A stretch of 64,000 bases of DNA from Methylotenera_A aquatica (GCA_965601485.1 OZ271846.1:1364001-1428000), one strand, 5' to 3'; positions 7,860 to 16,084 are shown, numbered from the stretch's first letter. The notes: generated by a model from the sequence alone, not told the origin. Program-made: numbers and translations.

Positions 7860-8495
7860 ATGATATTAATAAAAAAAATGGTGCTAATTTCGGCTTTGAG
7901 TTTTGTCATTGCCTCAAACGCATTTGCTATAACTGTTTCAATAATAAAAGATAACTTTGACTGGAAAAATATTAAGCAAACTCAAATGGGTGCTTTGAAA
8001 AAAGCTCCTGTGACAAAAGCTCCTGTGACAAAAGCTCCCGTGAATAAAGTTTCTGCAACAAAAGCTCCTGTGACAAAAGCTCCAGTGAATAAAGTTTCTG
8101 CAATAAAAGCTCCAGTGAATAAATTTTTTGCAACAAAAGCTCCTGTGAATAAAGTTTTTGCTAACAAAGCTTCTTATTATAAAGTTCCTAATTATAAAGT
8201 TCCTTATATTAAAGTTCCTGAGAATGAAGCTCCAGAGATTGATAGTCCAGATTTAGGTGATTTAGATAATGATAGTCAGGATATTAACAATTTCAGTGCT
8301 TTTAGAGTCGGCGCTTTTAATCAGCATGAAAATGATGACAATAAACACGACAATTATGTTGATAATAATCACGAAAATCTTGTCAACCATTATCAAGAAC
8401 AACCGTCAAGTGTTCCAGTTCCTGCGGCATTACCATTAATGGCGTCTGCATTAGTTGCTTTTGGTATTTCACGTCGCAGTAAAGTAAAAGCTTAA
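7860..8495 (+). CDS. Exported Lys-Ala-Pro pentapeptide-repeat protein with VPVPAALPLM tail
   Basis: About 211 residues from ATG 7860 (GTG 7851 and ATG 7878 are also possible; no start has a good ribosome site). After a signal peptide (LISALSFVIASNAFA) and a short linker come 15 tandem pentapeptides beginning with Lys, consensus KAPV(T/N), at 8001-8225; they degenerate towards the end into an acidic stretch. A polar Asn/Asp/His-rich segment follows, then VPVPAALPLMASALVAFG and SRRSK, identical to the tail at 7409 apart from two residues. The repeats would form an extended, strongly basic surface region. Function unknown. Confidence 0.8.
   Translation: MILIKKMVLISALSFVIASNAFAITVSIIKDNFDWKNIKQTQMGALKKAPVTKAPVTKAPVNKVSATKAPVTKAPVNKVSAIKAPVNKFFATKAPVNKVFANKASYYKVPNYKVPYIKVPENEAPEIDSPDLGDLDNDSQDINNFSAFRVGAFNQHENDDNKHDNYVDNNHENLVNHYQEQPSSVPVPAALPLMASALVAFGISRRSKVKA
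8001..8225 (+). repeat. 15 tandem 15-bp repeats inside a coding sequence
   Basis: Unit consensus AAAGCTCCTGTGAMA (Lys-Ala-Pro-Val-Thr/Asn). Early units are near-identical, and a higher-order 45-bp period is visible (KAPVT-KAPVN-KVSAT then KAPVT-KAPVN-KVSAI). Unit length is a multiple of three, so copy-number change would keep the frame. Confidence 0.9.
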
Positions 8496-8519
8496 CTAGT
8501 CTTAAATTAGTTAGAACAT

Positions 8520-8542
8520 AAAGGAGCTTCGGCTCCTTTTTT
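8520..8542 (+). terminator. Rho-independent terminator
   Basis: AAAGGAGC/GCTCCTTT stem with TTCG loop and T-run, 24 bases after the stop of the pentapeptide-repeat gene. Confidence 0.85.
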
Positions 8543-8823
8543 GCTTTGGGTGTCACCCAATAATTTTTTTAATCTCGTCCACCGAAGTAATGGGGCTATA
8601 ACCCAAGGCTTTGCGGCCTGGCGTACATCTCGCTGACGTCATGTTTAACAAGTGTAAAGCGTCTTCTAACTGCTGTAATCTGCATGCGGTGGCACTTTGT
8701 TCTGCCTGAGCTTCTAGTGTGCGTCTGCCGTGCACGAAGTTAACATGCTGGGTTCAATCAAACAAACCGATATAATCTAATTCTATAAACAATCTAGCTT
8801 TGTCATGCCAAAGCAATAGGCGT
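8543..8823. other. Non-coding stretch, possible gene remnant on the minus strand
   Basis: Its start repeats 7442-7494. On the minus strand a 60-codon frame (8735-8553, GTG start) ends IKKIIG; no ribosome site or family was recognised and the frame is closed just upstream, so it may be the relic of a longer gene. No other feature was seen before the ssrA terminator. Confidence 0.3.
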
Positions 8824-8859
8824 AAAAAAAGCCTAGATGGTTAAATTTACTAGGCTTTT
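8824..8859 (-). terminator. ssrA terminator
   Basis: Read on the minus strand, stem AAAGCCTAG/CTAGGCTTT with a 13-base loop and a run of seven Ts, 33 bases after the 3' end of tmRNA. Confidence 0.8.
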
Positions 8860-8891
8860 GATACCGATTGATGCATTTTGATACACTTAAA

Positions 8892-9259
8892 TGGTGGAGC
8901 TGGGGGGAATCGAACCCCCGTCCGCAAATCCTCCACAGACAGTTCTACATACTTAGCCTTGTTGTTTAATTTAACTTGCACCACACCAACAGACAAGCAG
9001 TGTGCAAGCGAGCTACCTTTAGGTTAATCCTACGCTAAGTAACCCAACGTAAAACGTATCCCGTGTGTATGACACTGCGTATGGGTTACCCCAATCCAAC
9101 CCACGGGAGAGCTGGTGCAGCGTCCAACCGGTCTTAAGCGGCTAGAGAGTAAGTTTCGTCGTTTGCGACTATACTTGTTTCAGCTGTATTTACGAGGTAA
9201 TCTGAGCCTCGGTATGCCCTGCACTGCTTTGTAACCCACGTCGAAACCTGGTCAGCCCC
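8892..9259 (-). ncRNA. ssrA: tmRNA (transfer-messenger RNA)
   Basis: 368 bases. The 5' end GGGGCTGACCAGG and 3' end GGGTTCGATTCCCCCCAGCT...ACCA fold into the Ala-tRNA-like domain, with CCA encoded. The tag frame (9166-9134, minus) begins at the resume codon GCA and encodes ANDETYSLAA then TAA, a betaproteobacterial type of degradation tag. Hairpins for pseudoknots surround it. tmRNA rescues stalled ribosomes together with SmpB, whose gene is the next upstream on the same strand. A TATAAT -10 box lies at 9273-9278 on the minus strand. Confidence 0.97.
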
Positions 9260-9272
9260 AAAGTAGAGTTTA

Positions 9273-9278
9273 ATTATA
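9273..9278 (-). promoter_or_regulatory. -10 box of ssrA
   Basis: TATAAT on the minus strand, 13 bases before the mature tmRNA 5' end, leaving room for a short leader removed by RNase P. No good -35 is seen at the usual distance. Confidence 0.5.
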
Positions 9279-9358
9279 CGCCGATTCGGCTATATTAGCT
9301 TTGCAACATATAACCGGATTGTAATCTTATGATTAGGTCGCTTTAAAGTTCGTTCAAA

Positions 9359-9808
9359 CTATTTATTATGCGAGCGCATAATCCTACCTTTTTCGCGTTC
9401 CCAATCCCTAGCCTTTTCGGTATCGCGTTTATCGTGTTGCTTTTTGCCTTTAGCTAAGCCAATTTGCACTTTGATGCGGCCTTTTGAAAAGTGCATATCC
9501 AGCGGCACGATGGTATAGCCTGCGCGGTCTACTTTTTCGATTAATTTAATGATTTCTTCATTATGTAACAACAGCTTACGTGTGCGGATCGCATCTGGGC
9601 GGATATGGGTAGAGGCCTCACCCATCGGGGTTACATGGCAACCGATAAGGTAAATTTCACCCCGCTGAATGATCACGTATGCCTCTTTTAAATTGGCGCG
9701 ATTATCGCGAATAGCCTTTACTTCCCAGCCTTCAAGTACGATTCCAGCTTCGAATTTGTCTTCAATAAAATAATCGAAAAAAGCTTTTTTGTTTTGGGCG
9801 ATGCTCAT
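9359..9808 (-). CDS. smpB: SsrA-binding protein SmpB
   Basis: 149 residues, normal length. It starts MSIAQNKKAFFDYFIEDKFEAGIVL and contains the conserved core of an OB-fold that grips the tRNA-like domain of tmRNA (EGWEVKAIR, GRANLKEAYV-like segment, HxTRRTRKLLLH-like IRTRKLLLHNEEI). The C-terminal basic tail (GKKQHDKRDTEKARDWEREKGRIMR) becomes a helix in the mRNA channel of the stalled ribosome. It is read towards ssrA on the same strand, and divergently from ratA, 75 bases away. Confidence 0.96.
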   Translation of the reverse strand: MSIAQNKKAFFDYFIEDKFEAGIVLEGWEVKAIRDNRANLKEAYVIIQRGEIYLIGCHVTPMGEASTHIRPDAIRTRKLLLHNEEIIKLIEKVDRAGYTIVPLDMHFSKGRIKVQIGLAKGKKQHDKRDTEKARDWEREKGRIMRSHNK

Positions 9809-9883
9809 GTTGCGGATATTAGCTGTTTATGACTTAAAATAGCATTTTACGCTAGTATTGCTAGGGATTATAAATCTTAAAAT

Positions 9884-10327
9884 ATGAATGTCGTTCAAAA
9901 AACCATGCTAGTCATGCATTCGGCTGAGCAAATGTATACATTGGTGGATGCGGCGGAGGATTACCCGCAATTTTTGCCCTGGTGTGGTGGCGTGGATCTA
10001 CTAGAGCGCACAGATACAAAAACAAGCGCTACTTTACATATTAATTACTATGGCATTAAACAGCATTTCACCACAGTAAATAACAAGATATTTCCGTATA
10101 GTATGGATATTCAATTAAAAGATGGGCCATTTAAACATTTAGATGGTAGCTGGCACTTTATTGAGCTGCGTGAGGATGCCTGCAAAATTGAATTTAAATT
10201 GAATTACGAGTTTGCCAATGGTTTTTTAGAAAAAATAATTGCACCTGTATTTAGCCACATTGCCAATACTTTTGTGGATGGCTTTGTGGCACGTGCCGAC
10301 AAAATATATAAACAAAATGAGAGTTAG
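9884..10327 (+). CDS. ratA: RatA-like START-domain protein (coenzyme Q-binding / ribosome association toxin family)
   Basis: 147 residues. Features of the polyketide-cyclase/START family are visible: MLVMHSAEQMYTLVDAAEDYPQFLPWC at the N-terminus and GSWHFIEL and FANGFLEKIIAPVF later, as in E. coli RatA (YfjG) and mitochondrial Coq10. RatA is reported to bind 50S subunits, while Coq10 homologues bind ubiquinone; which applies here is not settled. The placement beside smpB and before rnfH is the standard proteobacterial arrangement. rnfH starts six bases after its stop. Confidence 0.93.
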   Translation: MNVVQKTMLVMHSAEQMYTLVDAAEDYPQFLPWCGGVDLLERTDTKTSATLHINYYGIKQHFTTVNNKIFPYSMDIQLKDGPFKHLDGSWHFIELREDACKIEFKLNYEFANGFLEKIIAPVFSHIANTFVDGFVARADKIYKQNES

Positions 10328-10333
10328 TATAAG

Positions 10334-10630
10334 ATGGGTTCATCGCTAATCACAGTTGAAGTAGCCTATGCGCTACCCAATAATCAATTAATTATTCCAC
10401 TGCAAGTTGCACCAGAAACTAGCGCAGAACAAGCAATTGCAGCATCTGGCATTTTACAAAAGTTTCCAGAAATTGATTTAAGCGTGAATAAAATTGGCTT
10501 GTTTGGTAAGTTAACTAGGTTAGAAACACCACTGAGACATTTAGATAGAGTGGAAATTTATCGCCCACTGATTGCGGATCCTAAAGAAGTTCGCAAACAA
10601 CGTGCTGCCGATGGAAAAATTATGAAGTAG
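10334..10630 (+). CDS. rnfH: RnfH-family protein (UPF0125)
   Basis: 98 residues with a ubiquitin-like beta-grasp pattern. Conserved family features are EVAYALPNNQ near the start, the middle NKIGLFGKL and the motif RVEIYRPLIADPKEVRKQRA. It is co-transcribed with ratA, six bases downstream. RnfH homologues are named from rnf clusters, but copies beside ratA are of unknown biochemical role. Confidence 0.93.
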   Translation: MGSSLITVEVAYALPNNQLIIPLQVAPETSAEQAIAASGILQKFPEIDLSVNKIGLFGKLTRLETPLRHLDRVEIYRPLIADPKEVRKQRAADGKIMK

Positions 10631-10663
10631 ATTCGCCAAGGCAATGCGTAAAGCAAATACTCA

Positions 10664-10691
10664 CAAAAAAGGCGGTGAAATGACATCGCCT
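10664..10691 (-). terminator. Rho-independent terminator of the DUF4124 gene
   Basis: On the minus strand, stem AGGCGATG/CACCGCCT (one G-U pair) with a six-base loop and six Ts, after the gene at 10748-11266. It may also slow rightward transcription from rnfH. Confidence 0.75.
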
Positions 10692-10747
10692 AAAGAGCAA
10701 ATTCAGCTTCTAGTTAGCTAACAACATCCTAAACATTTCTAATAAAA

Positions 10748-11266
10748 TCAATTACAGAATTTCGCCACTTCGGCACGTGCCTTATCAGCACCTTGTTTTA
10801 AACCAGCATCATCCAAATATTCGCGCTCGCCCTTATCATTCATTTTGTATACACGGCCACCTTGTACATAAGATGCTAAATTAGCTTTTGCTGCCCTGCA
10901 GTTTTCAGCGTTCAGCTTGGCTTGTGCTTCCTTTTCTTGCTTATTCTTTTTTTCAACTTCAGCCGTTTGTTGACGTAATTTTGCAGCCGTTTCTTCAGCA
11001 CTTACTGATGTAAACTCTTGAGTTGGCAATGGTTGCGGCGGAGTCGACGCTGGATGATCATCGTTTACAACCAACAATGGCTCTTTACCAGTTGGCTTAA
11101 GCACTTTTTTAGTACCAATATTTTCTAATTTAATATTAGAAGGCGGTGGCGTATCCGAGTAACGTGTAACGCCGTCTTTGTCTTTCCATTTGTAAATATC
11201 CGCTTGGCTCAGCGTTGGCAATGCAGTCAACATTACTAATCCAGCCACTAAATATAACGATTTCAT
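10748..11266 (-). CDS. DUF4124 domain exported protein
   Basis: 172 residues. Signal peptide (LYLVAGLVMLTALPTLSQA) followed directly by the DUF4124 core IYKWKDKDGVTRYSDTPPP, which is common in beta- and gammaproteobacterial periplasmic proteins. A Pro-rich linker and a Gln/Glu/Lys-rich helical, probably coiled-coil, segment follow (about residues 85-130), with a C-terminal Cys pair (ENCRAAK and KFCN) that may form a disulphide. No function is known. It stands alone, divergent from guaB. Confidence 0.85.
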   Translation of the reverse strand: MKSLYLVAGLVMLTALPTLSQADIYKWKDKDGVTRYSDTPPPSNIKLENIGTKKVLKPTGKEPLLVVNDDHPASTPPQPLPTQEFTSVSAEETAAKLRQQTAEVEKKNKQEKEAQAKLNAENCRAAKANLASYVQGGRVYKMNDKGEREYLDDAGLKQGADKARAEVAKFCN

Positions 11267-11427
11267 TTGAATCCCATAATTACTTTCAATAGATCAAAAA
11301 CGTAACTCAGACCAATGAGTTTACCCAATTATGTCAATTTTAGCGATGTATTGATGTTTTTTAACATATTTTCCGGTTCTAATTAACACATTTGATGGTT
11401 CAACTTTTAATAAGTGTTGCAAATCGT

Positions 11428-11433
11428 TATAAT
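11428..11433 (+). promoter_or_regulatory. -10 box of the guaB promoter
   Basis: A perfect TATAAT lies 25 bases before the guaB ATG; only a weak -35 (TTTTAA-like, around 11405) precedes it. GGAATTAAGGAAT ahead of the start serves as ribosome site. Confidence 0.5.
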
Positions 11434-11458
11434 CTCGTTTTGGAATTAAGGAATACTC

Positions 11459-12919
11459 ATGCGTTTGCTGCAACAAGCTCTTACTTTTGATGATGTTTTA
11501 CTCGTTCCCGCGCACTCTGTGGTTATGCCACGCGAAGTAAATTTGAGCACGCAACTTACCCGCAATATCAAACTGAATATCCCACTAGTATCTGCAGCAA
11601 TGGATACCGTAACCGAAGCGCCATTAGCAATTGCATTGGCACAAGAAGGTGGTTTAGGTATTATTCACAAAAACATGACGGCAGCTGAACAAGCCGCCCA
11701 TGTTTCACGTGTTAAGCGTTTTGAATCTGGCGTAGTGAATGACCCCGTCACTATTGAACCACACATGACAGTGCGCGATGTTTTAGCCTTAACTCACAAA
11801 CACAAAATTTCTGGCTTACCAGTGGTAGATGGCAGAAAAATCGTGGGAATTGTCACTAATCGTGATTTGCGCTTCGAAACCAATTTAGACCAAGCAATCA
11901 GCAACATTATGACCCCTCGTGCGCGTTTAATAACGGTGCGTGAAGGGGCCAGTAAAGAAGAAGTGATGCATCTATTGCATCAGCACCGCTTAGAGCGTGT
12001 CTTAGTAATTGATGAGCAAGATACACTTAAAGGTTTAATCACCGTAAAAGACATTCAAAAATCGCACGACCATCCATTGGCTTGTAAAGATAATAAAGGC
12101 CGCTTAAGGGTCGGAGCTGCCGTTGGTGTAGGTGCCGAAACAGAAGAGCGCGTAGCCTCGCTTGCTGCTGCTGGTGTGGATGTAATTGTGGTGGATACCG
12201 CACATGGCCACTCACAAGGGGTACTAAACCGTGTGAATTGGGTGAAGAAAAATTATCCAAGAATTGAAGTGATTGGCGGCAATATTGCCACGGCAGATGC
12301 CGCTAAAGCGCTTGTAGATGCAGGTGCAGACGGCGTAAAAGTTGGCATTGGGCCAGGCTCAATTTGCACAACGCGGATTGTAGCTGGTGTAGGTGTGCCG
12401 CAAATATCAGCCATTAGCAATGTAGAACAAGCCTTGCGTGGTACAGGCGTTCCCTTTATTGCCGATGGCGGCATTCGCTTCTCTGGTGATATATCAAAAG
12501 CGATTGCAGCCGGTGCTTACTCTGTAATGCTTGGCGGCATGTTTGCAGGCACTGAAGAAGCACCTGGTGAAGTGGAATTATTTCAAGGCCGCTCCTATAA
12601 ATCGTACCGTGGCATGGGCAGTATTGGCGCTATGCAAAAAGGCTCTAGTGACCGCTATTTCCAAGACAATAACGGCAATGCTGACAAGCTTGTACCAGAA
12701 GGCATTGAAGGCAGGGTGCCTTACAAAGGCAGCGTGCTAGCGGTTATTCATCAGTTAATGGGTGGATTGCGTGCTTCTATGGGTTATGTAGGTGCAGCGG
12801 ATATTACGCAAATGCGTGAAAAAGCTGAGTTTGTGCAAATCACTAGTGCAGGGATGCGTGAAAGCCATGTGCATGATGTCCAGATTACTAAAGAAGCGCC
12901 TAATTACCGAATTGATTGA
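11459..12919 (+). CDS. guaB: Inosine-5'-monophosphate dehydrogenase
   Basis: 486 residues, normal length. It oxidises IMP to XMP with NAD, the committed step to GMP. Visible are the N-terminal TFDDVLLVPAHSVV, two CBS domains (about residues 95-205; MTVRDVLALTHKHKISGLPVVD and MTPRARLITV), the catalytic loop GPGSICTTR with Cys303, the phosphate-binding FIADGGIRFSGD and the active-site flap YRGMGSIGAM. guaA follows after 80 bases with a strong hairpin between, so the pair may be partly uncoupled. Confidence 0.97.
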   Translation: MRLLQQALTFDDVLLVPAHSVVMPREVNLSTQLTRNIKLNIPLVSAAMDTVTEAPLAIALAQEGGLGIIHKNMTAAEQAAHVSRVKRFESGVVNDPVTIEPHMTVRDVLALTHKHKISGLPVVDGRKIVGIVTNRDLRFETNLDQAISNIMTPRARLITVREGASKEEVMHLLHQHRLERVLVIDEQDTLKGLITVKDIQKSHDHPLACKDNKGRLRVGAAVGVGAETEERVASLAAAGVDVIVVDTAHGHSQGVLNRVNWVKKNYPRIEVIGGNIATADAAKALVDAGADGVKVGIGPGSICTTRIVAGVGVPQISAISNVEQALRGTGVPFIADGGIRFSGDISKAIAAGAYSVMLGGMFAGTEEAPGEVELFQGRSYKSYRGMGSIGAMQKGSSDRYFQDNNGNADKLVPEGIEGRVPYKGSVLAVIHQLMGGLRASMGYVGAADITQMREKAEFVQITSAGMRESHVHDVQITKEAPNYRID

Positions 12920-12938
12920 CCGTATTTAATATAAATTT

Positions 12939-12979
12939 AGGGCGAATGGTTTTAATTAATAAAACTATTTGCCCTTTTA
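12939..12979 (+). terminator. guaB-guaA intergenic hairpin
   Basis: A 15-base-pair stem (AGGGCGAATGGTTTT with AAAACTATTTGCCCT, two G-U pairs), seven-base loop and TTTT. It looks like a terminator or attenuator that limits guaA read-through. Confidence 0.65.
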
Positions 12980-12999
12980 CTTTTTAATATCGAATAAAC

Positions 13000-14607
13000 A
13001 TGCCCCACTCAAAAATTCTCATTCTCGATTTTGGCTCTCAAGTCACCCAGTTGATCGCGCGACGCGTGCGTGAGGCGCATGTGTACTGTGAAATTCATCC
13101 CTGCGATGTAACAGACGATTTTGTGCGCAACTTTGATGCCGATGGCATTATTCTCTCTGGCAGTCACGCCAGCGTTTATGAAGATGAAACAGATTCAGCT
13201 CCACAAGCTGTATTTGAAATCGGCGTGCCTGTTCTGGGCATTTGTTACGGCATGCAAACTATGGCACAACAGCTTGGTGGCAAGGTTGAAGCGGGTGCTA
13301 AACGTGAGTTTGGCTATGCTGAAATCCGGGCGCGTGGCCACTCTGCCTTATTTAAAGATATTCAGGACCGCACAAATGAACAAGGCCACGGACTAATCGA
13401 TGTGTGGATGAGCCATGGCGATAAAGTAACCGAATTACCGCCTAATTTTAAAGTCATCGCCAGCAATGACACGACACCGATTGCCGCTTTTGCGGATGAA
13501 GCGCGCCAGTTTTATGGAGTTCAATTTCACCCAGAAGTGACGCACACCAAACTTGGCCAAGCCATGCTGGAACGTTTTGTATTACAAATCTGCCAAGCCA
13601 AGCCCGATTGGATTATGGGCGACTATATTCAAGAAGCCGTTGCAAAAATCAAAGCACAAGTGGGCGATGAAGAGGTAATTTTAGGCTTATCTGGTGGCGT
13701 AGATTCAAGCGTTGCGGCGGCCATAATTCACCGCGCGATTGGCGACCAGCTTACTTGCGTATTTGTAGACCACGGCTTGTTGCGCCTAAACGAAGGCGAC
13801 ATGGTGATGGATATGTTTGCAGGGCGTTTGCAAGTGAATGTGATTCGCGTGGATGCCGCCGCACAATTTATGGTTCATCTAAATGGGGTGAGCGAGCCTG
13901 AGGCCAAACGCAAAATCATTGGCCGCGAATTTGTTGAGGTATTCAAAGCCGAAGCGGCTAAACTTAAAGCTGGCAGTGCTAGCCATAAAGGGGCTACTTA
14001 CTTAGCACAAGGCACTATTTACCCAGATGTAATTGAATCGGGCGGGGCTAAATCCAAAAAAGCCGTGACTATTAAAAGTCATCACAATGTAGGCGGCTTG
14101 CCAGAAAAGTTAGGATTAAAATTATTAGAACCATTACGCGATTTATTTAAAGATGAAGTGCGTGAATTAGGCGTAGCGCTTGGTTTAACTCATGATATGG
14201 TGTATCGCCACCCGTTCCCTGGACCTGGATTAGGTGTGCGTATTTTAGGTGAGGTAAAAACCGAGTTTGCCGATTTATTGCGCCGTGCCGATGCTATTTT
14301 TATTGAGGAATTACGCAATACCATTGATGAAAAAACAGCTAAATCTTGGTATGCCCTCACTAGCCAAGCTTTTGCCGTATTTTTACCGGTTAAATCGGTT
14401 GGCGTCATGGGTGATGGCCGCACTTACGATTACGTTGTCGCGCTACGTGCCGTTGTAACCAGCGATTTTATGACCGCAAATTGGGCAGAATTGCCGTATG
14501 CCTTGCTTGGTAAAGTGTCTAATCGCATTATCAATGAAGTGCGTGGCATTAACCGCGTGGTGTACGATATTTCTGGCAAACCACCTGCCACAATCGAGTG
14601 GGAGTAG
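13000..14607 (+). CDS. guaA: GMP synthase (glutamine-hydrolysing)
   Basis: 535 residues. It aminates XMP to GMP. The class-I amidotransferase domain comes first (ILDFGSQVTQLIARRVRE; nucleophile Cys82 in GICYGMQ; His-x-Glu in GVQFHPEVTHT), then the ATP-pyrophosphatase domain (SGGVDSSVAAA) and the dimerisation domain ending KPPATIEWE. The last codons, GAGTGGGAGTAG at 14596-14607, are the known type of insertion site for guaA islands, and an integrase gene begins 159 bases later. Confidence 0.97.
   Translation: MPHSKILILDFGSQVTQLIARRVREAHVYCEIHPCDVTDDFVRNFDADGIILSGSHASVYEDETDSAPQAVFEIGVPVLGICYGMQTMAQQLGGKVEAGAKREFGYAEIRARGHSALFKDIQDRTNEQGHGLIDVWMSHGDKVTELPPNFKVIASNDTTPIAAFADEARQFYGVQFHPEVTHTKLGQAMLERFVLQICQAKPDWIMGDYIQEAVAKIKAQVGDEEVILGLSGGVDSSVAAAIIHRAIGDQLTCVFVDHGLLRLNEGDMVMDMFAGRLQVNVIRVDAAAQFMVHLNGVSEPEAKRKIIGREFVEVFKAEAAKLKAGSASHKGATYLAQGTIYPDVIESGGAKSKKAVTIKSHHNVGGLPEKLGLKLLEPLRDLFKDEVRELGVALGLTHDMVYRHPFPGPGLGVRILGEVKTEFADLLRRADAIFIEELRNTIDEKTAKSWYALTSQAFAVFLPVKSVGVMGDGRTYDYVVALRAVVTSDFMTANWAELPYALLGKVSNRIINEVRGINRVVYDISGKPPATIEWE
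14596..14607 (+). other. Putative attachment site, guaA side
   Basis: GAGTGGGAGTAG, the last four codons of guaA including the stop. Its near copy at 30346-30357 also reads Glu-Trp-Glu-stop. Confidence 0.6.
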
Positions 14608-14645
14608 TATTTAATACTTAAGTTATTGATTTTATTAACAAATAA

Positions 14646-14726
14646 AGTTACACAATAATTTCACATCGTTTTAAAGTTGTTGATTTTTATAGTTTTTGAA
14701 ATTACAGTTACACAGATAGTTACACT
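14646..14726 (+). repeat. TTACAC repeats near left end of island (putative integrase arm sites)
   Basis: AGTTACACA at 14646-14654 and 14706-14714, and AGTTACACT at 14718-14726, lie between guaA and the integrase gene. The same word occurs in the last 170 bases of the island's other end (30193-30297). Spacing and placement fit arm-type binding sites of a lambda-like integrase; this is inference. Confidence 0.5.
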
Positions 14727-14766
14727 TTAGGTAAGCTACTGTTGACCGTTGTAATTTTGAAAGATT

Positions 14767-16071
14767 ATGGCACTCAAAAAACAACTTTTTAGAGACGATG
14801 AAACGCCAATATTTGACGACGCGATTATCTATAAACGCGGAGATCAATGGCAGTTCCGCATGTGGCTTGAAAAAGAACATAAGTATGTTCGCAAAAGCCT
14901 CCGCACTAAAAACAAAGCCACCGCGCTTGACCGCGCCAAATCTTACTACTTAGAGATTCACTCTAACGTTCAGCAAGGCAAAACCTACTTCTCCATCTCA
15001 ACTAAAGAAGGCGTTGAGCTTTACATTAAATACCGCGAAAAAGACTTAACAGCAGGCCTAATTGTTGAAGGTAGGCTTGGAACAATCAAAACCCATCTTG
15101 ACCATTGGTTAAGCTTCATCAAAAAAGATACAAAGATTCGCGATTTAGCTAGAACAGATTGCGAAGGCTACTACTACTTCCGCACTAACAAAGACAAGAA
15201 AAAAAGAATCGCCAGCCTAACGACTGTTCTTAATGAGCAAAGCACAATCAATGCGATGATGAAATATCTCTTTAGGCAAAATGAAGTCTACATTGATAGT
15301 TTTGATTTTAAGAAATTGCCACGAGTTGATAAAGGTGACGATGACATTAGGCGTGCTTGCTTTAAGCCAGATGAAATTGGTGCTGTAGAAACAGCCTTAC
15401 TAGAACATGCGGCTGAGGCATCTAAGAATCTCGATGATGAAGATAACTTCAAACAATTCATTACCTGTTATTACTTCTTACTCGCCATGAAAACTGGACT
15501 CAGAACTGGCGAACAAAGACAGCTTCTTTGGGGCGATGTTTCTTGGACTGAGCACAAAGACTCATTTAATGAAGTTAGCTTAGTCAAAATTAAAGTTAGG
15601 GCAATTACAAGTAAAGTCCGCAGGACTAGATCATTTATGGTCAGGGAGAATGGCTACCTAGAGGACTTCAGAGAAAAACAATGGGCAAAAATCAGAGAGT
15701 ACGAAAAGAAAAACAACCTAGAAGAAATGAATTTAGGCACCGCGTTAGTCTTTAGCCACGATGGCAGGACAATGCTTGATGAGCGTGTAATGAAGCTTCA
15801 TTTCATAAAAATATTGAAGCTCGCTAAGATAGAAACTGACAACCGCGATTTAGTCCCCTACAGCTTTAGACACTACTTTATTACAAGCCGCATTATGAGT
15901 GGATTAAGTTATCGTCAAATCTCAGATATGTGCGGCACTAGCGCAACACAGATTGAAAACACCTACTATCACTTAAACGAAGAAATCTTAAGAACAAACG
16001 CAATGGCAGGCTATAAGTTGCGTGAAGGCGGATTAATTGAGCCCGAGGCGCACGAACACTTCAAAGATTGA
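14767..16071 (+). CDS. Tyrosine recombinase/integrase (guaA-site integrase)
   Basis: 434 residues. An N-terminal arm-binding region (QWQFRMWLEKEHKYVRKSLRTKN) and a SAM-like core-binding region precede the catalytic domain from about residue 195: first catalytic Arg in TGLRTGEQRQLLW, then SFRHYFITSR (the His-x-x-Arg box in a Ser-Phe-Arg-His variant), CGTSATQIENTYYH with the nucleophilic Tyr near the end. It starts 159 bases after guaA, as expected for the integrase of an element sitting in guaA. Its start is ATG after GAAAGATT. Strong candidate to act on the guaA site. Confidence 0.92.
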   Translation: MALKKQLFRDDETPIFDDAIIYKRGDQWQFRMWLEKEHKYVRKSLRTKNKATALDRAKSYYLEIHSNVQQGKTYFSISTKEGVELYIKYREKDLTAGLIVEGRLGTIKTHLDHWLSFIKKDTKIRDLARTDCEGYYYFRTNKDKKKRIASLTTVLNEQSTINAMMKYLFRQNEVYIDSFDFKKLPRVDKGDDDIRRACFKPDEIGAVETALLEHAAEASKNLDDEDNFKQFITCYYFLLAMKTGLRTGEQRQLLWGDVSWTEHKDSFNEVSLVKIKVRAITSKVRRTRSFMVRENGYLEDFREKQWAKIREYEKKNNLEEMNLGTALVFSHDGRTMLDERVMKLHFIKILKLAKIETDNRDLVPYSFRHYFITSRIMSGLSYRQISDMCGTSATQIENTYYHLNEEILRTNAMAGYKLREGGLIEPEAHEHFKD

Positions 16072-16084
16072 CGTTAAGGCGTCA

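Noticed and set aside
8001..8225. Regular repeats that might suggest a CRISPR array
   Set aside because: Units are contiguous 15-bp codon repeats without spacers, inside an open reading frame.
8553..8735. 60-codon minus-strand frame ending IKKIIG
   Set aside because: GTG start without ribosome site, no family resemblance, and its 3' end is part of a duplicated non-coding segment.
8892..8925. tRNA-Ala-like sequence GGTTCGATTCCCCCC...ACCA
   Set aside because: It is the 3' half of the tRNA-like domain of tmRNA, not a separate tRNA gene.
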